A DNA stretch of 64,000 bases from Chryseobacterium takakiae (lineage in GTDB: Bacteria; Bacteroidota; Bacteroidia; Flavobacteriales; Weeksellaceae): positions 341,144-405,143 of the forward strand of contig NZ_FQVO01000002.1 in assembly GCF_900129385.1 (NCBI RefSeq). Reading direction: 5' to 3'. Made by a program: the position numbers and the translations under genes. Shown here piece after piece: positions 16,863 through 24,549 of this stretch. Position 1 is the stretch's first letter; every line of letters starts with the position of its first letter. The notes under the pieces are model-generated. The model saw only the letters and a program-made list of their open reading frames with translations. It did no database searches and was not told where the DNA came from.

Positions 16863-16886
16863 TTTTTAAAAATATCACTTAAAATA

Positions 16887-16917
16887 AAAACCATCAGTTT
16901 AGTGATGGTTTTTTTAT
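16887..16917. terminator. Intrinsic terminator between deoC and the convergent dus gene
   Basis: AAAACCATCA (16887-16896), loop GTTTAG, TGATGGTTTT (16903-16912), then more T. The upstream A-run also gives a U-run for the minus strand, so it can work in both directions. Confidence 0.85.
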
Positions 16918-16918
16918 T

Positions 16919-17917
16919 TTATGCCTGTTGAGCTAAATATTCCATATAGAATTCCTGCGTTTCTTTGATTAACGCATCCATTTCCTGTAAAGTAAATACT
17001 TCTAAAAATTTCTTCCTGAAATCTTTAAAATGAGGAACGCCCCGGAAATAATTGCTGTAATGCTGTCTCATTTCAACCAGACCCAATCTTTCGCCTTTCC
17101 ATTCTGCACTCCATTCTGCATGTTGGCGAACTGCCAGTAAACGGTCTTCAATCGTAGGTGCCGGAAGATGTTCTCCTGTTTTAAAAAAATGTTTAATTTC
17201 ATTAAAAATCCACGGATAACCGATGGCCGCCCTTCCGATCATAATACCGTCGCAGGCATATTTTTGTTTGTATTCCAACGCTTTTTCAGGGGAATCGATG
17301 TCACCATTACCAAAGATAGGAATCTCAATATTAGGATTTTGTTTGATTCTTGAAATATGCTCCCAGTCAGCCTCCCCTTTATACATCTGTGCACGCGTTC
17401 TTGCATGAATTGTTAAGGCTTTGATCCCTGTTTCCTGAAGACGTTCGGCTACTTCATCGATATTGATGGAAGTGCTGTCCCAGCCTAAACGTGTTTTAAC
17501 GGTTACCGGTAAACTTGTTGAGCGTACAACCGCTTTTGTAAGGCGAACCATTAAATCAATGTCTTTTAAAACTCCTGCTCCTGCGCCTTTGCAGACTACC
17601 TTTTTTACAGGACATCCGAAATTAATATCAACAAGATCTGGGTTTACCGTTTCTACGATTCTTGCCGACATGGCCATTGCTTCTTCATCTCCGCCAAAAA
17701 TCTGGATTCCTACAGGACGCTCATAGTCGAAAATGTCCAGTTTTTTTCTGCTTTTAATCGCATCACGAATTAACCCTTCCGAAGAGATAAACTCAGAGTA
17801 CATCAAATCTGCACCATGCATTTTGCATAATCTTCTGAAAGGCGGATCGCTTACATCTTCCATCGGTGCCAGTAAAAGCGGAAATTCCGGCAGTTCTATA
17901 TTGCCAATTTTAATCAT
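16919..17917 (-). CDS. dusB: tRNA-dihydrouridine synthase (DusB-like)
   Basis: A 332-aa FMN enzyme that reduces uridine in the tRNA D-loop with NADPH. The TIM barrel opens with LAPMEDVSDPPFRRLCKMHGADL. The catalytic Cys102 is in INFGCPVKKV, followed by KGAGAGVL. FMN contacts are in TVKTRLGWDS, IHARTRAQMYKG and IFGNGDIDS, then GIMIGRAAIGYPWIF. The C-terminal helical domain binds tRNA. The LAPMEDVSDxxFR form is the usual DusB-like type of Bacteroidota; the subfamily label is less certain than the function. Its promoter predicts a leaderless mRNA. Confidence 0.93.
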   Translation of the reverse strand: MIKIGNIELPEFPLLLAPMEDVSDPPFRRLCKMHGADLMYSEFISSEGLIRDAIKSRKKLDIFDYERPVGIQIFGGDEEAMAMSARIVETVNPDLVDINFGCPVKKVVCKGAGAGVLKDIDLMVRLTKAVVRSTSLPVTVKTRLGWDSTSINIDEVAERLQETGIKALTIHARTRAQMYKGEADWEHISRIKQNPNIEIPIFGNGDIDSPEKALEYKQKYACDGIMIGRAAIGYPWIFNEIKHFFKTGEHLPAPTIEDRLLAVRQHAEWSAEWKGERLGLVEMRQHYSNYFRGVPHFKDFRKKFLEVFTLQEMDALIKETQEFYMEYLAQQA

Positions 17918-17921
17918 GCTG

Positions 17922-17929
17922 CAAATTTA
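17922..17929 (-). promoter_or_regulatory. Promoter -7 element TAAATTTG for dusB
   Basis: Minus-strand exact TAnnTTTG match; the predicted start of transcription is at or within 2 bases of the ATG at 17917. Confidence 0.6.
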
Positions 17930-17940
17930 CAACTTTTTCA

Positions 17941-17977
17941 AAAAAATAAATCCTTTATTCTCAGTAAAGGATTTATT
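17941..17977 (-). terminator. Terminator of the upstream T9SS gene
   Basis: AATAAATCCTTTA (17945-17957) pairs perfectly with 17965-17977 around a 7-base loop. On the minus strand it is followed by T-rich sequence (A-run at 17941-17946). It separates the T9SS gene at 18004 from the dusB promoter. Confidence 0.8.
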
Positions 17978-18003
17978 ATCAGTTATGATGTTCTAAAAAT
18001 TAA

Positions 18004-19023
18004 TTACTTTTTGATGAGCTTAGAGGAAAATCTTTCTTTGCCGTCTGATATTTCTACTGTATAAAAACCTTTCTGTAAATAAGAAACATTAATGTTTTCA
18101 GAATAGTCCTCGGCAATGACTTTTCTTCCGGCAGTATCGAAAACTGTAACTGTTGTTTTCTTACTGTTATAATATTCCGGTAGTTTTATTTTGAGTGATC
18201 CGTTTACAGGATTTTCAAGAATTAGTACTTCTTTTTTGCTCTTTAGAGATTCAGATGTTCCCAAAACTGTTGAGAATAGCTCATTATAAGTCTTAGCTGC
18301 CTTAAAGAATGTAATATTTGATGTAGGAATACTGGTGGTATTTGTTCTTATAAAAAAGCGGTCAAGATTCAGGGTACTTGCGTAATCATTTCCGCTGGAG
18401 ATGGTAAGATCTGCTGTTCCAGGTTCTGCTGCAGATGAAGGATTGAGGTATATCGACATTACATCATCTGTTGTACTTCCTGGATTATAGGTATATTTAA
18501 CCACGACTAAATGCGTTGTATTAAGTGGTAAAACCGTAGTGGAATAGGTATTGGTACCTGTATTTTTTGATCCGCCTACCCTAAATCCTCCGGTAGCGTT
18601 CTGAAAGAGAATCCTGATTGCTGTATTGGATGAGCCTCCGCTCAATACCCTTATAAAATCTCCAGGCGTTGTTGAAGGAACTGTACTTGCATTTACCAGA
18701 AAAGAAAAGTAAAACGTATTGCCATCAGCAGGCATAGCCATAGGTGTAAAGTTTCTTCCCACAGCATCCTGATTCGGAATTGTCCTTGCAGAATTGATAG
18801 CCGAACCGTAATTGGAGTAACTTTGAGAAAAAGCCGCTACTTGGGTATTGGTGCATCCAAATCCGGCACAGGCACCGCCTCCGTTTGTGCTTGAGCTGTT
18901 TGTCCAGCTTCCCTGTCCGCTTAGCTGGCTTGTCGTTAAAGTACTGAGGTCATCATTTAATAGTAATTGTGCGCTTAAGGCCTGGGTCATCAATGCACAG
19001 GTCATAAATAAAAATTTTTTCAT
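18004..19023 (-). CDS. T9SS type A sorting-domain secreted protein
   Basis: A 339-aa exported protein. Signal peptide MKKFLFMTCALMTQALSAQ. The central region (about 20-250) is rich in Ser, Thr, Asn and Gly and has a jelly-roll, lectin-like look (FYFSFLVNASTVPSTTPGDFIRVLSG, AIRILFQNATGGFRVGG, HLVVVKYTYNPGSTTDDVMSIYLNP). It contains a small Cys pair (GGGACAGFGC). The last ~75 residues are a T9SS type A sorting domain (KIKLPEYYNSKKTTVTVFDTAGRKVIAEDY...GFYTVEISDGKERFSSKLIKK). A carbohydrate-binding or adhesive role is possible but not shown. Confidence 0.85.
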   Translation of the reverse strand: MKKFLFMTCALMTQALSAQLLLNDDLSTLTTSQLSGQGSWTNSSSTNGGGACAGFGCTNTQVAAFSQSYSNYGSAINSARTIPNQDAVGRNFTPMAMPADGNTFYFSFLVNASTVPSTTPGDFIRVLSGGSSNTAIRILFQNATGGFRVGGSKNTGTNTYSTTVLPLNTTHLVVVKYTYNPGSTTDDVMSIYLNPSSAAEPGTADLTISSGNDYASTLNLDRFFIRTNTTSIPTSNITFFKAAKTYNELFSTVLGTSESLKSKKEVLILENPVNGSLKIKLPEYYNSKKTTVTVFDTAGRKVIAEDYSENINVSYLQKGFYTVEISDGKERFSSKLIKK

Positions 19024-19048
19024 ATGTATTTTTTTTAAATTATTTTAG

Positions 19049-19056
19049 CAAAAATA
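19049..19056 (-). promoter_or_regulatory. Promoter -7 element TATTTTTG for the T9SS gene
   Basis: Minus-strand TAnnTTTG match 26 bases before the ATG at 19023. Confidence 0.5.
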
Positions 19057-19233
19057 TAAAATTATTTTAAATAGGGGTGGTTTGTTTGTTTTATTTATAA
19101 TTTTATAGTGCTTATGGTGAGAATTATTTAATTTAAAATGCAACGACAATTAAATAAATTAACTTTTAAAGGACTAATGATGAAGTTTATTAATCTTGCC
19201 AAATAAATTGTTTAAAATAATAAATTTTCTGAA

Positions 19234-22200
19234 TTAAAAACTTGCTTTTACCTGCATGCTTCCGATATGAATGGTTCTGTCCCCGGAATTTCTTCCTTCG
19301 TAATTTAAGTTGAGCTGAATGAAAGAATTAAGCGCCTGCTGAATGAAAACACTCCAAACCTGGTTTTTTCCTGGCTTCAGACCGTCCAGCATCTGATTTC
19401 CGACAATACTGAAATTATTTCCCGTAAAATCGTTGTTGATAAATGAAAAATTGCCCCTGATCGATGTTTTTCTCCGTTCCCACTGTATGGTTCCGGTGAT
19501 ATCAAATGCTTTTAAAAGTTCCTCTCCATCCACTCTGTCTTTCTGGCGGAAGGCAGAAGAAAGCTCAGCCTGAATAGCGTCTGTAAATTTATAAGTTGCT
19601 TTCGGTTTTGTTTCAAAATTATTCAGACGGTAGTCTCTGGTGGCAAACAATTGTGAAGAGTTTCGGATATCATGGACGGAGTTTTCCCAGTCGATCCTGA
19701 ATTCTTTATTAAACCAATATCCGATGTTTAAAAAGTGTGAGATTTGCTCGCGTTCTTCATTACTGAAATTGGCATTGATGAGATTGTCGTTGGATATAAA
19801 GCGATAATTTCCGTTCCATCCGGATTTTTCAGTAGGGCTGAACTGTGCGGAAGCCAAAATGTTCTGGTTTTTGAGGATCTGATCGTCATTTTTTTCAAAA
19901 GGATTTAATACCAGAACTTTCTCCCTTTTGTAAAAGGAGTTCTGGGAATTCAGTGAAATATTAAAGTTCCAGCGTTTCAGGAATTTATTTTCAGAATTAA
20001 AAACAACAGAAGGATTCACAAATAACGCCAGCTGTATTTTATTTTTATTGGAAGGAACATATCTTACGGAATTCGTGTAAATCCTGATATACTGCGCAAG
20101 ATCAGAATATTCTGCAATTTCAAATTCATCAAGCTGCTGAATGCCATCCCCGTTATAATCTGTCCATTTATAAATACCCTGTCCGTCAGTTACTTTTATA
20201 TATTGGAATTCTCTTTGTGCTTCCTGCCCGTTTCCAAGTTCATAGAAAGCCTGCAGTCTCATTCCGTTTCTGAAAAGCTGTTGGTTATAAAGAATGTTTC
20301 CTACCACAAAATCATTGTTTCTGGAAGCATCCGACTCCTGATTCTGATAGAAAAACTTACGGTAGTGGAGAAGTGCGTTCAGTGTTGTTTTCTCTGTTTT
20401 AATGATTTGGCTTTCAGCCATGAATCCTAAAATATTGTTCATGTTCTGAAGTCTGTTGTCGCGCACCGAGTCGTTGTCTCTCATGTACATTTTAGTGAGC
20501 AATTTTGTGCGGGCACTGTCGCCGATTTTTTTCTGTACGAAAATTTCTCTCCAGCTGAAACTTGTGACATCCATAAGCTGTGTGTCATTGTATTTCTTTT
20601 CATTATGTTCCATGCTTCCTCCCAAAGCCCAGCTTCCTTTCTTGCAGGTATATTCTGTTGATACACCTCCTCTTATGAATTTTGTATCCTGAAGTACCGC
20701 ATTGGTGTTAAGATAAGATAAATTTCCTTTGGTGAAGAACTTTCCGCTGATCCAGCCAAAATCGAGATCATTTTTTATCCCTTTATAAGAATCCTGCTCA
20801 TCAAGGTAATTAATTCTGTAATTAAGTGTGGATTTATTATTCCATTTATTTAAAAAGCTAAAGATAAACCTGTTTTGTGTTCTTCCGCTGAATTCCTGTG
20901 CAAGGTTGAAATCTCTGGAGAATTCAACATCATTAATCCTGTCTAAAATATGGAACTGTTTATCGATATACTGATATTCAAAATTAGGAGTTCCTTTCCA
21001 GTTGTTTTTGGTAAAGGTTTTATTTCCGAAAATTCGCCATGCGTATCCAATATTCTGATCAGAATCTTTAGAAGAAAAAAGATTGACGTCATAGTTGCTT
21101 AATGAAATATCTGCTCCAATTTTCCCATCTTTTAATGCATATTCGGAATTGAAGGAAAAGACCTGGGATTTTTCGGGAGAAGGAAGTTTTCTTACGGCAC
21201 GGTAATCACCCATGTTAGGCCCTACATATTCAAAAACTCTTCCGTTATTGGTAGTTTGTGTTATCTTATAATCACCGAGATTTGCCCCGAAATAGGTAAA
21301 TGATACGGTATAAAGAGTCTGTGTGGCGTCTGTTGAAAACTGGTAATAATTTCCGGAAGGATCCTGCACCTGGCGGTAAAGGATTTTGTTGACATCATAT
21401 TCTGTCGCCACGCCGGAGGGAGCATACATCAGGTTCGGATCGTTTCCTGCATTGGCAAGGATTTGTTGGTCTTCCTGAGAAAGATTCAGTGCCAGCGGAG
21501 CATTTTTATTATCATTTTCCATGAACCAATTAAGCCCCAGTTTTAGTTTTTCTCTTTTATGCTCAACTTTTCCGGTGAATAAATATCTTGAATAATTCCT
21601 ATTGGTATAATTATAGGAAATCGTAATAAAATTCTGCTGGAAAATAGGACGGAAGCTGGTAAAGGTTACTTCACCTGTATTATAATTGATGATATAATCC
21701 TGGTTTTCTCCGCGCTTCATAAGAATACCATCAATAAAAACCTGTTCTGATCCGGAGATCAGGGTGATAAACTGTTCGCCGTTTTTTCCTGTCAGACGGT
21801 AAGGTCCCTGGTTTCCTTCAACACCCTGAAAACGGATTCTGTGGAATTCACTTCGCGCAACACCCATGGAAACATCAGCAAATGTTTTATTATCTTTACC
21901 AAATTCCGTCTGGAACTCAATTCCCATGCTCCGCCGCTGATATTTTGCAAAATAGTTTTTGGCTTCAACAAGATCAAGATGTCCGGCTCTGAGGATGGAT
22001 TTATCCTTAATATTAAGCTGCATGTAAATCTTGTCGAATTCTTCAAGGGTTTGGGTATATCCGTCTGCCTGAATAGGCAAATTATGATCAGAGATGCTCG
22101 CAAGAATAGTTACATCTTTAGAAAGTCTCCCGGAAATCTGAAGGTCCATTGAACTTTGTACCGACTGTCCCTGGTTGTTCCCGAAAGTAATTCCTCTTAT

Positions 22201-22482
22201 AATGGAACCTTTAGAATTTAGCTCTCCTAAAAATCTTTTCTTGTCATTCCTCGCAAGAACAGCTTCATCCACAATAATTCTGTTGCTGGTTTTCACAAAA
22301 TCCATGGTGTCTTTGGCAAAAATGTCCTGCTCAAATCTTGCAGCGAGAATGCTGTCTTGTATAATGCTGTCCTGTTTGAGGCTATCCTGCGGAAGGTTAG
22401 GATTTTTCCATGTGAATATCTGTGCATTTCCCGAGAATATGCCCATTAAAAACAACACGAATATCAGAATATAATTCCGCAA
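19234..22482 (-). CDS. Large outer-membrane beta-barrel protein of unknown function
   Basis: A 1082-aa exported protein with signal peptide MRNYILIFVLFLMGIFSGNAQ. The N-terminal ~300 residues hold Ig-like and plug-like segments (GSIIRGITFGNNQGQS, DMQ-type strands, YRLTGKNGEQFITLISGSEQVFIDGILMKRG is one conserved block). The remaining ~700 residues are long alternating strands typical of a very large barrel, ending in an aromatic-rich strand. An EF-hand-like calcium loop, DYNGDGIQQLDEFE, is near residue 780. The overall style recalls SprA-like or TonB-linked barrels of Bacteroidota, but I do not recognise the family. The frame opens with TTG at 22482; no ATG upstream is in frame, and the signal peptide needs this start. 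Confidence 0.7.
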   Translation of the reverse strand: MRNYILIFVLFLMGIFSGNAQIFTWKNPNLPQDSLKQDSIIQDSILAARFEQDIFAKDTMDFVKTSNRIIVDEAVLARNDKKRFLGELNSKGSIIRGITFGNNQGQSVQSSMDLQISGRLSKDVTILASISDHNLPIQADGYTQTLEEFDKIYMQLNIKDKSILRAGHLDLVEAKNYFAKYQRRSMGIEFQTEFGKDNKTFADVSMGVARSEFHRIRFQGVEGNQGPYRLTGKNGEQFITLISGSEQVFIDGILMKRGENQDYIINYNTGEVTFTSFRPIFQQNFITISYNYTNRNYSRYLFTGKVEHKREKLKLGLNWFMENDNKNAPLALNLSQEDQQILANAGNDPNLMYAPSGVATEYDVNKILYRQVQDPSGNYYQFSTDATQTLYTVSFTYFGANLGDYKITQTTNNGRVFEYVGPNMGDYRAVRKLPSPEKSQVFSFNSEYALKDGKIGADISLSNYDVNLFSSKDSDQNIGYAWRIFGNKTFTKNNWKGTPNFEYQYIDKQFHILDRINDVEFSRDFNLAQEFSGRTQNRFIFSFLNKWNNKSTLNYRINYLDEQDSYKGIKNDLDFGWISGKFFTKGNLSYLNTNAVLQDTKFIRGGVSTEYTCKKGSWALGGSMEHNEKKYNDTQLMDVTSFSWREIFVQKKIGDSARTKLLTKMYMRDNDSVRDNRLQNMNNILGFMAESQIIKTEKTTLNALLHYRKFFYQNQESDASRNNDFVVGNILYNQQLFRNGMRLQAFYELGNGQEAQREFQYIKVTDGQGIYKWTDYNGDGIQQLDEFEIAEYSDLAQYIRIYTNSVRYVPSNKNKIQLALFVNPSVVFNSENKFLKRWNFNISLNSQNSFYKREKVLVLNPFEKNDDQILKNQNILASAQFSPTEKSGWNGNYRFISNDNLINANFSNEEREQISHFLNIGYWFNKEFRIDWENSVHDIRNSSQLFATRDYRLNNFETKPKATYKFTDAIQAELSSAFRQKDRVDGEELLKAFDITGTIQWERRKTSIRGNFSFINNDFTGNNFSIVGNQMLDGLKPGKNQVWSVFIQQALNSFIQLNLNYEGRNSGDRTIHIGSMQVKASF

Positions 22483-22590
22483 GCCTTTAGAAATAATCGG
22501 TAAAAATACTTAAAAATAGTTTATATAAAGGGTTTTAGTATTATTAACAAAAAATTAACTCTAATATTGTATTGTGACGAAAAATTGATG

Positions 22591-22598
22591 TAATTTTG
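22591..22598 (+). promoter_or_regulatory. Promoter -7 element TAATTTTG for the first lamin-tail gene
   Basis: Exact TAnnTTTG, with a TTG about 18 bases upstream (22573-22575) fitting the -33 element. Leader about 28 bases. Confidence 0.6.
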
Positions 22599-22632
22599 GC
22601 CTGTAAATTATTAATAATTAAATCTTGAAGTC

Positions 22633-23466
22633 ATGAAAAAAATCTTTACAGTTTTGGGTATAATTGCTGTATCTGCTTTTGCAAATGCACAAATTGTAAT
22701 TAATGAAATTTATGGAGCTGGTGGTGGAAGCAATTCTGCTATTTTATACAAGTATGATTTTGTAGAATTAAAAAACATTGGTTCAACTTCTATAACTTTA
22801 ACGGGTGCATATTTGCAGTATGCTTCCGCAGCCGGTACTTTTAACGGTGGAAACAGTAATCATGCATTGCCTACCATAACATTAGCTCCGGGCCAAACGT
22901 ATCTTCTTCAGGAAGGAAGTGCCGGTACTGCGGGAACTGATCTACCGTCACCAGATGCGGTAGGAACTATTAATTTATCAGGAACAGCAGGAAAGCTTGC
23001 TCTAACGACTGATAGCACGGCACCTACATCCGCAACAAGTTCTAATGTAATTGATTTTTTAGGTTACGGTTCTACTGCTAGTTATTATGAAGGATCTGCT
23101 GCTGCGCCAGCACCGTCTAATACAACTTCTATTGCAAGAACTTCAGGGGATACCAATAATAATGGTGCTGATTTTACTGCGGGTACGCCTACTCCTCAAA
23201 ATTCAAACTCAGGTAGTTTAGCTGTTGCTGATTTATCTAGAACCAAAGGAAACTTCATTAAAAATACTTTTGTGAAAAATGAAGAAATTACATTTGGTGC
23301 TCAGGCAAATGATGTAAAGGTTTATAATATGTATGGGCAGGTTGTTAAAACAGCATCTGTAAAGGCAAACGAGTCTTTAAGCGTTGCTGAACTACAAAAA
23401 GGAAATTATATTGTAACAGGTACGGTAAATAATAAGCCAGTTTCTCAAAAGATTTTAAAAGACTAA
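22633..23466 (+). CDS. Lamin-tail-domain T9SS secreted protein (copy 1)
   Basis: A 277-aa exported protein with signal peptide MKKIFTVLGIIAVSAFANAQ. A lamin-tail domain (LTD, an Ig-like beta sandwich) follows at about residues 21-190 (IVINEIYGAGGGSNS, YDFVELKNIGSTSITLTGAYLQY, LAPGQTYLLQEGS, SNVIDFLGYGSTASYYEG). The C-terminal ~75 residues form a T9SS type A domain (VKVYNMYGQVVKTASVKANESLSVAELQKGNYIVTG, ending KPVSQKILKD). The gene is followed by a close paralogue in the same direction, each with its own terminator. LTDs in bacteria are found in secreted nucleases and adhesins; nothing here shows a catalytic domain. Confidence 0.88.
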   Translation: MKKIFTVLGIIAVSAFANAQIVINEIYGAGGGSNSAILYKYDFVELKNIGSTSITLTGAYLQYASAAGTFNGGNSNHALPTITLAPGQTYLLQEGSAGTAGTDLPSPDAVGTINLSGTAGKLALTTDSTAPTSATSSNVIDFLGYGSTASYYEGSAAAPAPSNTTSIARTSGDTNNNGADFTAGTPTPQNSNSGSLAVADLSRTKGNFIKNTFVKNEEITFGAQANDVKVYNMYGQVVKTASVKANESLSVAELQKGNYIVTGTVNNKPVSQKILKD

Positions 23467-23487
23467 TAAAATCTTTTACAATATACA

Positions 23488-23518
23488 AAGACTACTTTCT
23501 GAAGTAGTCTTTTTTTTG
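23488..23518 (+). terminator. Terminator of lamin-tail copy 1
   Basis: AAGACTACTT (23488-23497), loop TCTG, AAGTAGTCTT (23502-23511), followed by a T-run. Confidence 0.88.
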
Positions 23519-23624
23519 TTAAATAAATACCATATTTATACTTTTTTCACAAAAAATGTGGTATATGAGTGATTATTTGGCATTTATTTTGTTGGTGTTT
23601 TGCTGAACCATAAATCACTTGATT

Positions 23625-24482
23625 ATGAAAAAAGCATTTACTTTTATCGGGCTTGTCTCGATGACAGCGTTTTCGTACGCACAGATTGTAATTAATGAAA
23701 TTTATACAGGCGGTGGGATTTTAGGTGCCACTTTAACAAATGATTTCATAGAGTTGAAAAACATTGGCAATTCAACAGCAACCTTAACGGGTGCAACCAT
23801 TCAGTACGGTTCCGCTACAGGAGCATTTACACAGTATCACACATTACCAACCATCACTTTACCTCCGGGACAAACTTATCTCATCCAGGAAGGCGGTGAC
23901 GGCGGAGGATTGATCAATCTTGTTAACCCCAACCTTGTGGTTAATGTTGTATTGAACTTCGATGGTTCCGGTCCGATTGTAGGTGCAGGACTAGGGATAG
24001 GGCTTACCTCCGGAAAAGTTGCGCTGGCAAGCAATGCAACGCAGGTTACGGGTCCTACGGCTTCCAATGTTTTGGATTTTGTAGGATACGGAACAGCTAA
24101 TCAGTATGAAGGAGCAGGAGCTGCACCGTCACCAACTATTCTGAATTCCATTACCAGAGTTTCAGGCGATACCAACAACAATAATGTGGATTTCACCATT
24201 GGATTGCCTACTCCGCAGGGAGGAACCTTAGCGGTGAGTGATATATCTGCTAATGCGGTGCGCCCTAATTTCATCAAGAATACTTTCGTGAAAAACAGCG
24301 AAATTGTTTTTGGAGCGGATGTCAAAGACGTAAAAGTATACAATATGATGGGGCAGGTTGTAAAAACAGCTTCCGTTAGAGAAAATGGTTCATTAAATGT
24401 TGATGAGCTGCAAAAAGGAAGTTATATTGTAACAGGTACTGTTAATAACGAACCGGTTTCACAGAAAATCCTGAAAGATTAA
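23625..24482 (+). CDS. Lamin-tail-domain T9SS secreted protein (copy 2)
   Basis: A 285-aa paralogue of the preceding gene, with signal peptide MKKAFTFIGLVSMTAFSYAQ. The LTD (IVINEIYTGGGILGA, NDFIELKNIGNSTATLTGATIQYG, LPPGQTYLIQEGGDGGG, SNVLDFVGYGTANQYEG) differs from copy 1 mainly by loop insertions. The T9SS domain is nearly the same (VKVYNMMGQVVKTASVRENGSLNVDELQKGSYIVTG). Codon choices differ between the copies, so the duplication is not recent. The ATG at 23625 is preferred to a TTG two codons earlier. Confidence 0.88.
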   Translation: MKKAFTFIGLVSMTAFSYAQIVINEIYTGGGILGATLTNDFIELKNIGNSTATLTGATIQYGSATGAFTQYHTLPTITLPPGQTYLIQEGGDGGGLINLVNPNLVVNVVLNFDGSGPIVGAGLGIGLTSGKVALASNATQVTGPTASNVLDFVGYGTANQYEGAGAAPSPTILNSITRVSGDTNNNNVDFTIGLPTPQGGTLAVSDISANAVRPNFIKNTFVKNSEIVFGADVKDVKVYNMMGQVVKTASVRENGSLNVDELQKGSYIVTGTVNNEPVSQKILKD

Positions 24483-24506
24483 TTTATAGAATCTAAAAAA
24501 CATCAG

Positions 24507-24535
24507 TGCCTCGGATTAACTCTGAGGCATTTTTT
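24507..24535. terminator. Terminator shared by lamin-tail copy 2 and the convergent M1-like gene
   Basis: TGCCTCGGA (24507-24515) pairs with TCTGAGGCA (24521-24529) with one G-T wobble, followed by TTTTTT. Confidence 0.8.
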
Positions 24536-24549
24536 ATTGTAAAGTTTAA

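Noticed and set aside
18848..19048. Plus-strand frame opposite the T9SS gene signal peptide
   Set aside because: A shadow of the minus-strand gene with no start context or similarity; the same holds for the many other frames opposite real genes.
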